A stretch of DNA of 64,000 nt from contig NZ_CP074126.1 in NCBI RefSeq assembly GCF_018282095.1, forward strand, positions 4,176,341-4,240,340. Reading direction: 5' to 3'. Positions 1-9,499 of this stretch are shown here, piece after piece (positions within the stretch are counted from its first letter, which is position 1; every line of letters begins with the position of its first letter). The position numbers and the translations under genes were made by a program. This DNA is from Pseudovibrio brasiliensis (GTDB lineage: Bacteria; Pseudomonadota; Alphaproteobacteria; Rhizobiales; Stappiaceae). Below the pieces are notes generated by a model. That model was not told the DNA's origin and made no database searches. It saw nothing but the letters and a program-made list of their open reading frames with translations.

Positions 1-96
1 CCGTTTGATCGGCTTCAATCAAACGATAAGAATTCGCTCAAAATAAAAATGTTAGGGCATGAGGCGTGAATGCAAATGAACGCAACATGCTCTAAC
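1..96. repeat. Interspersed repeat, copy 1 (two hairpins)
   Basis: This 96-base segment recurs at 21800-21895 with the same length and high identity; the shared core runs from CCGTTTGAT through AAGAATTCGCTCAAAATAAA to GCATGAGGCGTGAATGC. It contains two inverted repeats: CGTTTGAT/ATCAAACG near the left end and GTTAGGGCATG/CATGCTCTAAC at the right. The loops differ between copies while the arms of the first hairpin are kept, which fits a structured dispersed element. It lies downstream of the AsmA-like gene and may begin before the window. Confidence 0.8.
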
Positions 97-132
97 AAAA
101 AAGCCCGGTGCATTCATCGCTCCGGGCTTTTT
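97..132 (-). terminator. Rho-independent terminator of the AsmA-like gene
   Basis: AAGCCCGG (101-108) pairs with CCGGGCTT (122-129). On the minus strand the stem is followed by a run of T, about 20 bases after the stop codon of the gene ending at 153. Confidence 0.8.
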
Positions 133-152
133 AAATTCTGATTGAACTTTAA

Positions 153-3143
153 TCAGTCAGACAGGAAACCAGCAGGCATACCAAACGCTTCTTCCAATGA
201 GGTCAGCGTTGCATCTGTATCTGCCGTTCCTTCAGCAACCGCTTCCACGTTCACATTGCCCGGGCCACGAGGCACCACATCACGCCGCTTCAGATCACGC
301 TTCGGAGCAGCGATAACGCGTGACTTCTTAGGTGCCTCCGCCACAGCAGCTGGTGTTGATACGGGTGCTTCACCCGGCTTCGCGACAGGCATGAGGATTT
401 TGGAAGTGTCAGTGTTGGCAACAGCCCCTTCAGCAAGTGGAGGCAAATCCCCATCACCGATGGAAGCCGTGTTCACAGTGCTGCTATCTGCAGCAGCAGG
501 CTCAGCGAGCACAGTCGGTTCAGGTGTGGCCTCAGCACTTTCAGAAGATGCTGTCAGCGCATCCTTAGCAGCAGCTGCCCGCAAACGCTGAGCCTCTTCA
601 ACCGTCTTGGCTGTCTCCAGATCCTGCGCTAGCTTCTCAGAAAGCCTCTGGGTCTGCTTCACATCCCCGAAGGACGCACTCGCATACTCCTGAATATCGA
701 CAGTCTCAAAGCTCGGTAGATTGATAGAGCCGCGGATCTTCAATGGCGCCATATCAGCAGTCTGAGTGCTTGCAGTCTCCTCGCCATCCAGCTTGGATTG
801 ATCCAACATACTTGGCTGCAAATACCAGAGAACCTCACCATCCTTGATGTTGATCGCGCCACGACCTTCCACCAGAGCTGTCTTGCTCTGCAAGGTCAAA
901 GCCTGAAACTCTGCAGTGCCTTGTTCAAAGATGACATCAGCACCCCAGCTGGAGAACTCGGTCTGATCCGCCTCAGCAAACGGCCAGCCAGTGATGCCTT
1001 TGTTGCCAACAGAGGAAACCAAGCGATCAACATCCAGCTCATGCAGCATGCCGTTACCAAGCTGGAAGCTCAGCGCACCACCCATGTTGACCCAAAGATC
1101 AGTCGGCGTCTTACCAGAGGTGTTCACGTCCATCTCGGCATAAAGATTACCATCCACACGCGGCATATCTCCAAGAGAAGCAAGGAACGGAGCAGCGTTG
1201 ATGCCTTTCAACGAGAACTCCGCAGAAATGCCCGGCTTCACAGTCGCTCCATTCAGCAGCAACTTGCCAGCACCTTCACCTTTGTAAAGACCAACCCGCT
1301 TCACATCCAAAGCCAACCGGCCTTCTGAAAGCGCGGCTCTCAATTCAGCATTCTGTCCACGCAAAGCACCCAGCTTCAGGTCTTGAATGGTTAGCCCAAG
1401 GTCCAGATCAAAGCTGCGCAAAACAGAGAAGTCATAATCTCCTTCCCCCTTTGCGTTCTTGGCATCATGGCGAGAGAACATCTTGTCGAAGGAGGCATGC
1501 GCCACTTCCAGTTGGCCGCTCAACTTTGGAACTTCACTAGTATCCAACCGGCCATTGCCTTGAAGGCTGGTGTCATCCAATTGGAACCGCGCATTCTGGA
1601 ACGCTACACCATTTGCATCCGCATCAAACTGACCAGAGAGCACAAGCTTCTGTCCACGCAGATACCGTGGCAATGGGCGCCCGTACCAACGCGCAAAATT
1701 GTTAAAGTCATCAGTCTGGAATGCGAAGATACCGTCAAATCCATCACGCAGAGAATATGGGCCGGTCAGGCTGCCAGAAAACATCTCGCTGGAAAATGCC
1801 AGATCAACATTCGCATCAGACCGTAGACCGCCTTGCAAAACAATCGGCTCACCATTCCAACGCGCCGTGCCCTTCAGCTCAAGCGGTTTGGACAGACCAG
1901 AAAACACAAAGGTCAGATCCATATCGTCCAGAGCTTCATTACGCCCATCAACTGCCAGCAGCTTCGGCAGTTGAATGTCTGAGACGCGCCCTTTGCGCAG
2001 GATAGCACCGCCATCAACTTCCAGTGCAGCAACCAGCTCATCATAAGACTGACCAACGCTATAGAAGGAGGCATCCACATTTGCAAAACCGGAAGCAGGA
2101 ACATCAAGTCCAGCCAAACGCAGCAATTGCTCAAAATTCAAAGACTGTCCGCCAACCTGCCCTTTCAGCTCATAGCCGTCTTCTAGATAGTTCAGCGCAA
2201 CATCACCGCCAAAACCAACAGAGCCAGCAGTGATTGAAAAATCCTTTGTGCGAACACCACGCTGACGGAACTGAAGCTCAGTCGTAAGCGCAGCACTCCC
2301 AACAGCTTCGGGCAGCTTCGCGTCATGTTGGGCAGCAACAGCAGCAAGATCCGGCAGTTCAACAGAAACCTGAAGCGTTCCGACAGGCCGCACACCAAAC
2401 GCAAGCTGACCGTTAAAGCCAATCTTCTCCTGCGCTGGCCCGACAAGATGCGCCTCAACAGAGGTCGCCCGCGCTTCACTCAGCGCAGTAACAGAACCAA
2501 CACGACCACCAACAGCATACTGTTCATTACCCTGAACAAACGCACCTTCAACCGTTAGTGCATCACCACCGCTCTCAAAGTTCAATATCAGGTCAATATC
2601 AGAGAACACCAGCGGAGCTGCCTGATCAGGCTCGCTATAAGAGACAACACCACGCTGAATGCCAACAGTATCCAGATCCAGTTGCTGCATGAAGGAAGCC
2701 ACGCGGCCCGCAATGTTGGCAGCAACCAAAGAGGCTTCCCCTTCCTTGCCGTTTGCCAGCTGCGGCTGCCAGGAAGCGCCGCCCTTCTGATCAAACTCCA
2801 AAGTCCAGGTCGGCTTAACAAGCTCAATGTTGCGGATGATGTTGCCGCCGGTCAGCAAACGCAGAGAGTTCAGCTCAAAGCGGGCTTTCTCAACCCGCGC
2901 GAACTCAATCCCGTCAGCTCGTGCAACACCGGCAACACCAACATTCTCAATCTCGATGGCCAGCGTCGGCAGCAGATCCACACTCGTCCGCCCATCAAGA
3001 CGCAGCTTCCACCCGGTCGCTGTCTCAAACGTTTCTGCAATTTGGGCTTTCAGCTGTTTTTGTGGAACGAGCAGCGGTGCAAGCACCAGACCACAAACCA
3101 CAAGAGCGGCAAGAGCTCCAAAGATAAGAAGAGAGCGTTTCAT
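153..3143 (-). CDS. AsmA family protein
   Basis: A 996-residue envelope protein of the AsmA/TamB-like group, which is thought to act in outer-membrane biogenesis or lipid traffic at the inner membrane. The N-terminus is a single signal-anchor (MKRSLLIFGALAALVVCG) followed directly by the typical AsmA opening with a GWKLRLDG-like strand. The long middle is beta-rich and repetitive. Residues from about 780 hold the AsmA C-terminal region (LWVNMGGALSFQLGNGML, then ALTLQSKTALVEGRGAINI). The last 180 residues are Ala/Glu/Pro-rich and probably disordered. The gene stands alone, divergent from the TerB-like gene. The function is a family assignment; no specific substrate can be read from the sequence. 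Confidence 0.85.
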   Translation of the reverse strand: MKRSLLIFGALAALVVCGLVLAPLLVPQKQLKAQIAETFETATGWKLRLDGRTSVDLLPTLAIEIENVGVAGVARADGIEFARVEKARFELNSLRLLTGGNIIRNIELVKPTWTLEFDQKGGASWQPQLANGKEGEASLVAANIAGRVASFMQQLDLDTVGIQRGVVSYSEPDQAAPLVFSDIDLILNFESGGDALTVEGAFVQGNEQYAVGGRVGSVTALSEARATSVEAHLVGPAQEKIGFNGQLAFGVRPVGTLQVSVELPDLAAVAAQHDAKLPEAVGSAALTTELQFRQRGVRTKDFSITAGSVGFGGDVALNYLEDGYELKGQVGGQSLNFEQLLRLAGLDVPASGFANVDASFYSVGQSYDELVAALEVDGGAILRKGRVSDIQLPKLLAVDGRNEALDDMDLTFVFSGLSKPLELKGTARWNGEPIVLQGGLRSDANVDLAFSSEMFSGSLTGPYSLRDGFDGIFAFQTDDFNNFARWYGRPLPRYLRGQKLVLSGQFDADANGVAFQNARFQLDDTSLQGNGRLDTSEVPKLSGQLEVAHASFDKMFSRHDAKNAKGEGDYDFSVLRSFDLDLGLTIQDLKLGALRGQNAELRAALSEGRLALDVKRVGLYKGEGAGKLLLNGATVKPGISAEFSLKGINAAPFLASLGDMPRVDGNLYAEMDVNTSGKTPTDLWVNMGGALSFQLGNGMLHELDVDRLVSSVGNKGITGWPFAEADQTEFSSWGADVIFEQGTAEFQALTLQSKTALVEGRGAINIKDGEVLWYLQPSMLDQSKLDGEETASTQTADMAPLKIRGSINLPSFETVDIQEYASASFGDVKQTQRLSEKLAQDLETAKTVEEAQRLRAAAAKDALTASSESAEATPEPTVLAEPAAADSSTVNTASIGDGDLPPLAEGAVANTDTSKILMPVAKPGEAPVSTPAAVAEAPKKSRVIAAPKRDLKRRDVVPRGPGNVNVEAVAEGTADTDATLTSLEEAFGMPAGFLSD

Positions 3144-3509
3144 TTAGTCTCAGTATCCTAGTGGACGATTTCGTGAGGCCCGGAAAAGGACTCTCATGTA
3201 AGCAGCTTGTACTCAACAAATACAGGGCAAAAAGCCCGTAGAAAACGTCTAAATTATGATTAGTTAAAGCCTTTCAAGGGCCAGAACAAAAGAACTACGT
3301 AATCTGAACCAGAGAGTCCTATCATATTTGCTCCCAATTGTCGCAGTATCACGTGGCTTCAAATTGGCGTATTTCGGTCCTTTTCTTTGGCATTTGTAAT
3401 TGTTTTTGCGTATCAATAGTATTTCATTCGGACCTGAATCATCTTTAAGCACCTCAGAAAAGCACTATTTAAAAGTGCAAGAAAACCAATAGTTGCACGG
3501 AGCACATGA
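3144..3509. other. Divergent intergenic region, no gene seen
   Basis: This 366-base spacer must contain the promoters of the AsmA-like gene (minus) and the TerB-like gene (plus). It is relatively A/T-rich. I see no convincing open frame with a ribosome-binding site, no long inverted repeat and no RNA gene. Confidence 0.5.
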
Positions 3510-3989
3510 ATGCTGGACGCCCTGAAAAAATTCTTCAAAGACCTGTCAAACGAACAGGAGAAAGCTGGACGCTTTTCTGAAGATGATGAACGACTGGCGG
3601 TCGCTGCACTCATGTTCCACATTATCGCCGTTGATGGCGAGATTGAGCAGCAGGAACTGGACCAGTTGAAACGCGTCTTGCAGCAACAATATGAGTTGAA
3701 CGAGGCAGACACGAAAGAGCTCATGGAGCTCGCCAAAGTGCGCGACGAAGAAGCGGTCGATCTTTACGGCTTCACCTCCGTTCTCAAGCGCAAGCTGGAA
3801 CCGGAACAGCGCCTGAAAGTGATCGAGGCTCTCTGGGAGATGGTCTTCGCGGATGGGTCCGTCCATGAGTTTGAAGACAACACAATTTGGCGCGTTGCAG
3901 AGCTTCTTGGCGTCTCTTCCAGAGACCGCATGCAGCTTAAGCAGAAAGTTGCTCAGCGACAGAGTGGTAGTAGCCCCTCCTCTACCTGA
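3510..3989 (+). CDS. TerB family tellurite resistance protein
   Basis: A 159-residue TerB/TerB-like helical protein. Two acidic helix-turn elements, DGEIEQQELDQL in the first half and DGSVHEFEDN in the second, are the family's characteristic pair of metal-binding-like sites. The name comes from tellurite resistance operons, but single TerB-like genes of this type in alphaproteobacteria have no proven role. The start is placed at MLDALKKFFK; an earlier ATG at 3506 is in another frame. The stop is only 15 bases ahead of the amidotransferase gene, so the two probably share a transcript. Confidence 0.8.
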   Translation: MLDALKKFFKDLSNEQEKAGRFSEDDERLAVAALMFHIIAVDGEIEQQELDQLKRVLQQQYELNEADTKELMELAKVRDEEAVDLYGFTSVLKRKLEPEQRLKVIEALWEMVFADGSVHEFEDNTIWRVAELLGVSSRDRMQLKQKVAQRQSGSSPSST

Positions 3990-4004
3990 AGGTTTTAGTT
4001 TGAA

Positions 4005-4754
4005 ATGTTAGAGCGGAATAAACAGCACCCGGCCAAAATTCTGGTCGTACTGCATCAGGAAACATCCAACCCCGGACGTGTCGGGCAGCAGTTGATCAAA
4101 CGTGGATTTGAGCTGGACATCCGCCGCCCACGGTTCGGCGATCCTATGCCTGAAACTCTGGCAGATCACGCAGGTTCCATCATCTTCGGTGGCCCAATGA
4201 GCGCCAATGACGGCGATGACTTCGTGAAACAGGAAATCGACTGGATCAGCGTCCCGCTCAAGGAAAACAAACCATTCCTCGGCATCTGCCTCGGAGCGCA
4301 AATGCTCTCCAAAAACCTTGGTGGCAAGGTCACTGGTCATGACGATGGCTTGGTTGAGATTGGCTATTATCCGCTGGAAGCTACCGAGTCCGGCGCCGAC
4401 CTCATGGAATGGCCCAAACAGGTCTACCAATGGCACCGAGAAGGCTTCTCTCTTCCTGCAGGCGCAGAACTGTTAGCCTCCAGCCCGACCTACGAAAATC
4501 AGGCCATTCGCGTTGGCGAGAATGCATTCGGCATTCAGTTTCACCCGGAACTGACCTACGCCATGATGAACCGCTGGACCACACGCGCTGCTCACCGTCT
4601 GGTACTTCCGGGAGCAAAAAAACGCGGCGAACATTTCCGCGAGCGCTTTGTGTATGACCCAGCGGTTCTGCACTGGTTGGAAGCCTTCATGGATAACTGG
4701 ATCGGGTACGCATCCGAGCCAGCCAGCAGTTGGTCGTCCCACACAGGCAAGTAA
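4005..4754 (+). CDS. Class I glutamine amidotransferase (GMP synthase-like)
   Basis: A stand-alone type 1 glutamine amidotransferase of 249 residues. The triad is visible: nucleophile Cys95 in GICLGAQ, and His180 with Glu182 in FGIQFHPE. The FGGPMSANDGD segment and overall length match the GuaA-like GATase group (COG0518-type) that lacks a synthetase domain. It should hydrolyse glutamine and pass ammonia to an unknown acceptor, or act on a gamma-glutamyl compound. It follows the TerB-like gene by 15 bases and ends at a strong bidirectional terminator. The substrate cannot be deduced. Confidence 0.87.
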   Translation: MLERNKQHPAKILVVLHQETSNPGRVGQQLIKRGFELDIRRPRFGDPMPETLADHAGSIIFGGPMSANDGDDFVKQEIDWISVPLKENKPFLGICLGAQMLSKNLGGKVTGHDDGLVEIGYYPLEATESGADLMEWPKQVYQWHREGFSLPAGAELLASSPTYENQAIRVGENAFGIQFHPELTYAMMNRWTTRAAHRLVLPGAKKRGEHFRERFVYDPAVLHWLEAFMDNWIGYASEPASSWSSHTGK

Positions 4755-4787
4755 TAAAAAGGCCCGGTCATTGCCGGGCCTTTTTTC
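4755..4787. terminator. Bidirectional rho-independent terminator
   Basis: GGCCCGG (4761-4767) and CCGGGCC (4774-4780) form a GC-rich stem flanked by A5 on the left and T6 on the right. It serves the amidotransferase on the plus strand and the convergent acetate transporter on the minus strand. Confidence 0.9.
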
Positions 4788-4804
4788 ATTGGTTTGGACG
4801 CAGC

Positions 4805-5410
4805 TTACTCAGCAGCAACAGCCTCAGCTGCAGAAACCTTCTCGCCTGGCTGCAGCACTGGAGAACCAACAGGCAGAACATCGCGACCGCAAACATCTTT
4901 GTAGATGATGTGCGCCATCACATACCATGCACAGAAAGAGCACAGGATCAGCACGTAACCAGCAATCACATTGAAGAATGCAGGACCAAAGTGCCCCAGA
5001 ACCAGCAGAATAAAGCCAAGCAGCAGGCTACCGAAGATGGAAGCTTCTGCAGTATGAATATGAAGCGCACCGTAGAACATGATGCCGGTGTAGATGGTGA
5101 ATGGCAGCAGGAAGAAGCCGATATCAGTGTGGGATGAGGTGTAAAAGCCCAGCTTGTTGCCAACAAGAATACCCGCAAACGCCAGCCAGAATGCACCGTA
5201 GATGGTGAACGCACTATAGCCGAAGTTGTTGCCGGTTTTACCAGTCTGGAAACCTGCAACCAACTGCGCAAGGCCACCAACAAAAACACCCAGCCAAAGA
5301 ACCGGACCCATGTTGTCCAGCAGGCCAATGTTCACCATCTGCAGAACAAAGGTCGTCATACCAAATCCAGCAAGGCCGATAACTGCTGGGTTTCCTGTTT
5401 TAGTTTGCAC
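4805..5410 (-). CDS. Acetate uptake transporter (GPR1/FUN34/YaaH family)
   Basis: A 201-residue inner-membrane protein of the AceTr family (relatives: E. coli SatP, yeast Ato1), which takes up acetate and related short carboxylates. The family signature appears at the N-terminus as NPAVIGLAGFGMTT, and about six hydrophobic segments fill residues 10-180. The start is a GTG at 5410-5408, chosen because a GAGGG ribosome-binding site lies about 7 bases upstream and the signature begins six residues in. The C-terminal 25 residues are a polar Ala/Glu tail. The next gene upstream on the same strand, pyruvate carboxylase, has its own terminator, so this gene has its own promoter within 5411-5634. Confidence 0.88.
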   Translation of the reverse strand: MQTKTGNPAVIGLAGFGMTTFVLQMVNIGLLDNMGPVLWLGVFVGGLAQLVAGFQTGKTGNNFGYSAFTIYGAFWLAFAGILVGNKLGFYTSSHTDIGFFLLPFTIYTGIMFYGALHIHTAEASIFGSLLLGFILLVLGHFGPAFFNVIAGYVLILCSFCAWYVMAHIIYKDVCGRDVLPVGSPVLQPGEKVSAAEAVAAE

Positions 5411-5634
5411 GGTCGCACCCTCAATAAAAAACCCAACTCTGACCCATTAGGAAGACAGCTCCTGCAGAACAGAAATTGGGAAACACACTCTCGAATTAGT
5501 TGGAGCGCTGAATACAGAAGGGCCGAAACAGGGACAACCGCACTACTACGGAACGTAGCAATACCTAACGTAAAACAAAGCTCTAAAAATCGACTAAGCA
5601 GCTGATATAAATATACAATTAAGGCATAAAAACG

Positions 5635-5680
5635 AAAAAACCAGCAATGCATAGTGCTCATGCACCAAACGCATTGCTGG
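5635..5680 (-). terminator. Terminator of pyruvate carboxylase
   Basis: CCAGCAATGC (5641-5650) and GCATTGCTGG (5671-5680) form a perfect 10-bp stem with a 20-base loop. On the minus strand it is followed by T6 (A6 at 5635-5640), about 30 bases past the pyc stop. The remaining spacer, 5411-5634, shows no gene. Confidence 0.85.
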
Positions 5681-5711
5681 TTAATCTCAATCAATTAGTG
5701 CTCTTCAGGCA

Positions 5712-8700
5712 CTATCCCTTAAAAGTAACAATCAGGTCCTTCGCATCAAGCTGGTCGCCAGGTGCTACACAAACTTCACTGATCTCACCATCACGCTCAG
5801 CATGAACAGATGTTTCCATCTTCATCGCTTCAACAGAGACCAGCAGATCGCCCGCTTTCACGGTCTGCCCTGCTTTCACCGCCAGCGTTGAGATAACACC
5901 CGGTACAGGTGAGCCAATCTGAAGCTCATTGTCATCATCTGCCTTGCGGCGCGCAGGTGTGTTGGCTGCACTATGCGTACGGTCGATAATACGGATGTTG
6001 CGTGGCTGTCCGTTCAGTTCAAAGAACACACGCTTTTCACCATGCTCATCAGTTTCACCGATCGCAAGACAGGAGATAACCATCGTCTTGCCCGGCTCCA
6101 GCTCAGCCATGATCTCATCACCAACATCCAGACCGTAGAAGTAGGTTGGTGTCGGCAGCACGCTGGTTGGACCATACTTGTCCTGCGCCTTGGTGAACTC
6201 CGTATACACCTTCGGGTACATGAGCATGGAAGACAGTTCCTGCTCAGAACCTTTACGGCCCAGAATACCAGAGAGTTCCTCACGCTTAGCATCCATGTCC
6301 TCAGCTTCCAGCAGAGAACCCGGACGAACTGTGATTGGCTCCTGACCTTTCAGAACCTTCTTCTGCAGGTCAGCAGGCCAACCTCCCGGAGGAATACCAA
6401 GATCACCATGCATCATGTTGACGACAGATTCTGGGAAGGAAACCTCTTTGTTCGGATCGACCACATCTTCAGGTGTAATACCCTGAGACACCATCATAAC
6501 CGCCATGTCACCAACAACCTTGGAACTTGGCGTAACCTTCACAATGTCACCAAACATCATGTTCACATCAGCATAAGCCTTCGCAACTTCGTGCCAGCGC
6601 ATTTCAAGACCAAGCGAACGAGCCTGCTCTTTCAGGTTGGTAAACTGACCGCCTGGCATCTCGTGCAGGTAAACTTCAGAAGCACCAAAGCGCAGATCAC
6701 TCTCGAATGCGCGGTACTGAGTACGAACAGCTTCCCAGTAGAAGGAAATCTGCTGAATACGGTCAGTATCCAGACCACTATCGCGAGAAGTACCCTTCAG
6801 CGCTTCAACAACAGAGCCCATGCATGGCTGAGAAGTCAGACCGGACAGGGAGTCCATCGCCAGATCCACAATGTCCGCACCGCTCTCGACAGCAGCCAGA
6901 ACAGTTGAGGCTGCGATACCGGAAGTGTCGTGCGTGTGGAAGTGGATCGGAATTTCCACCTCATCTTTCAGCGCTTTGATCAGTACCTTAGCGGCCTGAG
7001 GCTTCAGCACGCCGCCCATATCCTTAATGCCAAGAATATGCGCACCAGCTGCTTCAAGCTCTTTCGCCAGATTGACGTAGTACTTCAGATCATACTTCGG
7101 ACGCGCACTGTTCAGAATGTCGCCAGTATAACAAAGCGCTGCTTCACACAGTTTGCCCTGCTCCTGCACCGCATCCAGAGACACGCGCATGTTCTCAACC
7201 CAATTGAGACAGTCAAACACGCGGAACACATCCACGCCAGCTTCAGCAGCTTGGCGAACAAAGTGTTGCACCACGTTATCCGGATAGTTCGCGTAACCCA
7301 CACCGTTGGAACCACGCAGCAACATCTGCATCAGCAGGTTTGGCGCTTTCTCACGAACAAGACGCAGACGCTCCCACGGATCTTCAGTCAGGAAGCGCAT
7401 GGACACGTCAAAGGTCGCGCCGCCCCAGCATTCCAGAGAGAACAGCTCAGGCAAACCCTGCGCATAGCTGTCAGCAACCTGCACCAGATCATAGGTACGC
7501 ATGCGTGTAGCAAGCAAAGACTGGTGCGCATCACGCATGGTGGTGTCAGTCACCAACACTTGCGGTTGTGCTTTCACCCACTTGGCAAAGTCTTTAGGTC
7601 CAAGCTCTTCCAGCTTCTGACGCGTACCATCCATAACCGGCAGTTTGAACTTTGGCGCAACAGGTGACGGTGCATCTGCTGGTGGTGTTGGACGGCCCTT
7701 GGTTTCAGGGTGCCCGTTCACTGTCACATCAGCGATGTAGTTCAAAAGCTTCGTCGCGCGGTCAGCTGTCTTGATGTTTTCAAACAGCTCAGGCGTATTA
7801 TCAATGAAGCGCGTCGTATAAGAATTATCCTTAAATGACGGATGACCAATGATCCGCTCAAGGAAGATCAGGTTCGTCGCAACACCGCGAATACGGAACT
7901 CACGCAGAGCACGATCCATACGTGCACAAACTTCTTCAGGTGTCGGCGCCCACGCTGTGACTTTCTCAAGCAGCGGATCGTAGAAGCGGGTGATCACAGC
8001 ACCCGCATACGCGGTGCCACCATCCAAGCGAACACCAAAACCGGTCGCACCACGATAGGCGCTGATACGTCCGTAATCCGGAATGAAGTTATGCTCTGGA
8101 TCTTCGGTAGTAATACGACACTGAAGCGCATGGCCATTCAGCTCAATGCCAGCCTGCTCAGGAACACCAGTGACACTCTCGTCACCAATGCGGCCACCTT
8201 CCGCAATACGGATCTGCGCACGAACGATGTCGATGCCGGTTACTTCTTCAGTAACCGTGTGCTCCACCTGAATACGCGGGTTCACTTCAATGAAGTAAAC
8301 TTTGCCGGTATCGGCATCCATCAGGAACTCAACGGTACCAGCACCGCAGTAGTCAACTTCGCGACCAATCTTCAGACCATACTCGCAAAGCTCACGGCGC
8401 TTTTCTTCATCAAGATAAGGAGCCGGAGCGCGCTCAACCACTTTCTGGTGGCGGCGCTGAATGGAACAATCACGCTCAAACAGGTGCACAAGGTTGCCAT
8501 GCTGATCGCCAAGGATCTGCACTTCAACGTGGCGCGCACGCTCAACCAGCTTTTCGAGGTATACTTCGTCCTTGCCGAAGGCAGCACGTGCTTCACGCTT
8601 GGCTTCAACAACTTCGCGTTCCAGCGTTTCCTCGTCTTTGATCACGCGCATACCGCGACCACCACCGCCCCAGGATGCTTTGAGCATCACCGGATAACCG

Positions 8701-9158
8701 ATCTCCAGAGCAAGGCGCTTCACTTCTTCCATGTCATCTGGAAGTGGATCAGTCGCAGGCATCACCGGTACGCCAGCTTTGATCGCCAGCTCGCGTGCAG
8801 AAACCTTGTTACCCAGACGGCGCATGGTTTCAGGAGAAGGGCCAATAAAGATAATGCCGTTCTCAGCACAAGCCTCGGCAAACTCCGGGCTCTCAGAAAG
8901 GAAACCGTAACCTGGGTGAATTGCATCAACGCGCTGTTCTTTTGCAACGCGGATAATCTCGTCGATAGACAAGTAAGCCTCAATCGGGCCAAGGCCTTTA
9001 CCAACCTGATATGCTTCATCCGCTTTAAAGCGATGTAAAGCCAACTTGTCTTCTTCAGCAAATACAGCAACCGTTTGGAGACCAAGTTCGTTTGCAGCTC
9101 GAAAAACTCGAATTGCAATTTCTGAGCGGTTAGCAACCAATATTCGTTGAATAGCCAA
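5712..9158 (-). CDS. pyc: Pyruvate carboxylase
   Basis: Catalyses ATP- and bicarbonate-dependent carboxylation of pyruvate to oxaloacetate, the anaplerotic entry to the TCA cycle. The 1148-residue chain has the full single-chain order: biotin carboxylase (residues 1-450, opening IQRILVANRSEIAIRVF, ATP-grasp loop GGGGRGMR), carboxyltransferase TIM barrel (about 520-800, with TDTTMRDAHQSLLATRMRT), pyruvate carboxylase conserved region, and biotinyl domain with Lys1113 in EAMKM. I place the start at the TTG at 9158-9156: GGGGGA at 9170-9165 is a good ribosome-binding site 6 bases upstream, and the family begins at this position. An earlier in-frame TTG at 9206 has no such site. The gene is monocistronic. 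Confidence 0.95.
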   Translation of the reverse strand: MAIQRILVANRSEIAIRVFRAANELGLQTVAVFAEEDKLALHRFKADEAYQVGKGLGPIEAYLSIDEIIRVAKEQRVDAIHPGYGFLSESPEFAEACAENGIIFIGPSPETMRRLGNKVSARELAIKAGVPVMPATDPLPDDMEEVKRLALEIGYPVMLKASWGGGGRGMRVIKDEETLEREVVEAKREARAAFGKDEVYLEKLVERARHVEVQILGDQHGNLVHLFERDCSIQRRHQKVVERAPAPYLDEEKRRELCEYGLKIGREVDYCGAGTVEFLMDADTGKVYFIEVNPRIQVEHTVTEEVTGIDIVRAQIRIAEGGRIGDESVTGVPEQAGIELNGHALQCRITTEDPEHNFIPDYGRISAYRGATGFGVRLDGGTAYAGAVITRFYDPLLEKVTAWAPTPEEVCARMDRALREFRIRGVATNLIFLERIIGHPSFKDNSYTTRFIDNTPELFENIKTADRATKLLNYIADVTVNGHPETKGRPTPPADAPSPVAPKFKLPVMDGTRQKLEELGPKDFAKWVKAQPQVLVTDTTMRDAHQSLLATRMRTYDLVQVADSYAQGLPELFSLECWGGATFDVSMRFLTEDPWERLRLVREKAPNLLMQMLLRGSNGVGYANYPDNVVQHFVRQAAEAGVDVFRVFDCLNWVENMRVSLDAVQEQGKLCEAALCYTGDILNSARPKYDLKYYVNLAKELEAAGAHILGIKDMGGVLKPQAAKVLIKALKDEVEIPIHFHTHDTSGIAASTVLAAVESGADIVDLAMDSLSGLTSQPCMGSVVEALKGTSRDSGLDTDRIQQISFYWEAVRTQYRAFESDLRFGASEVYLHEMPGGQFTNLKEQARSLGLEMRWHEVAKAYADVNMMFGDIVKVTPSSKVVGDMAVMMVSQGITPEDVVDPNKEVSFPESVVNMMHGDLGIPPGGWPADLQKKVLKGQEPITVRPGSLLEAEDMDAKREELSGILGRKGSEQELSSMLMYPKVYTEFTKAQDKYGPTSVLPTPTYFYGLDVGDEIMAELEPGKTMVISCLAIGETDEHGEKRVFFELNGQPRNIRIIDRTHSAANTPARRKADDDNELQIGSPVPGVISTLAVKAGQTVKAGDLLVSVEAMKMETSVHAERDGEISEVCVAPGDQLDAKDLIVTFKG

Positions 9159-9499
9159 AGTAGGTCCCCCAGTCTCTATGTATTTTGGGGCTTTATAGTC
9201 GAGCAAATCCCTCTATGGAAAGATTAATTTATAGTCACTTGAGCCATTACTATATTTAGCGGGTCATAAAACATTAAGAAAACGGGGAAATTCTAAGGAA
9301 TTTATCGTACAATTGAGAAAAACTAAACACGCAAAAATATATACACAAATACCCTAAATTTTGACTTCACTAATATATCTCATGGAAATTTTTCTACTTT
9401 TACGACTAAAGGAGGCAAATTTTACTCACTCGCACAAGTGCAAACAGCAGGCTTCGCATAGCGAATCCTGCCGAGTGCATGTGTAGGTGTCGTTATAAC
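9159..9499. other. Intergenic region between pyc and luxR-type gene
   Basis: About 340 A/T-rich bases upstream of pyc and downstream of the LuxR-type gene (both minus strand). It holds the pyc ribosome-binding site (9165-9170) and presumably the promoter. An imperfect hairpin-like stretch near 9440-9470 (GCAGGCTTCGCATAGCGAATCCTGC) lies just past the LuxR gene and may be its terminator, though no clear T-run follows. No open frame is convincing. Confidence 0.4.

Noticed and set aside
142-591. Plus-strand open frame of 149 codons opposite the AsmA-like gene
   Set aside because: Antisense to the Ala/Pro-rich C-terminus of a clear gene, low-complexity, and no ribosome-binding site.
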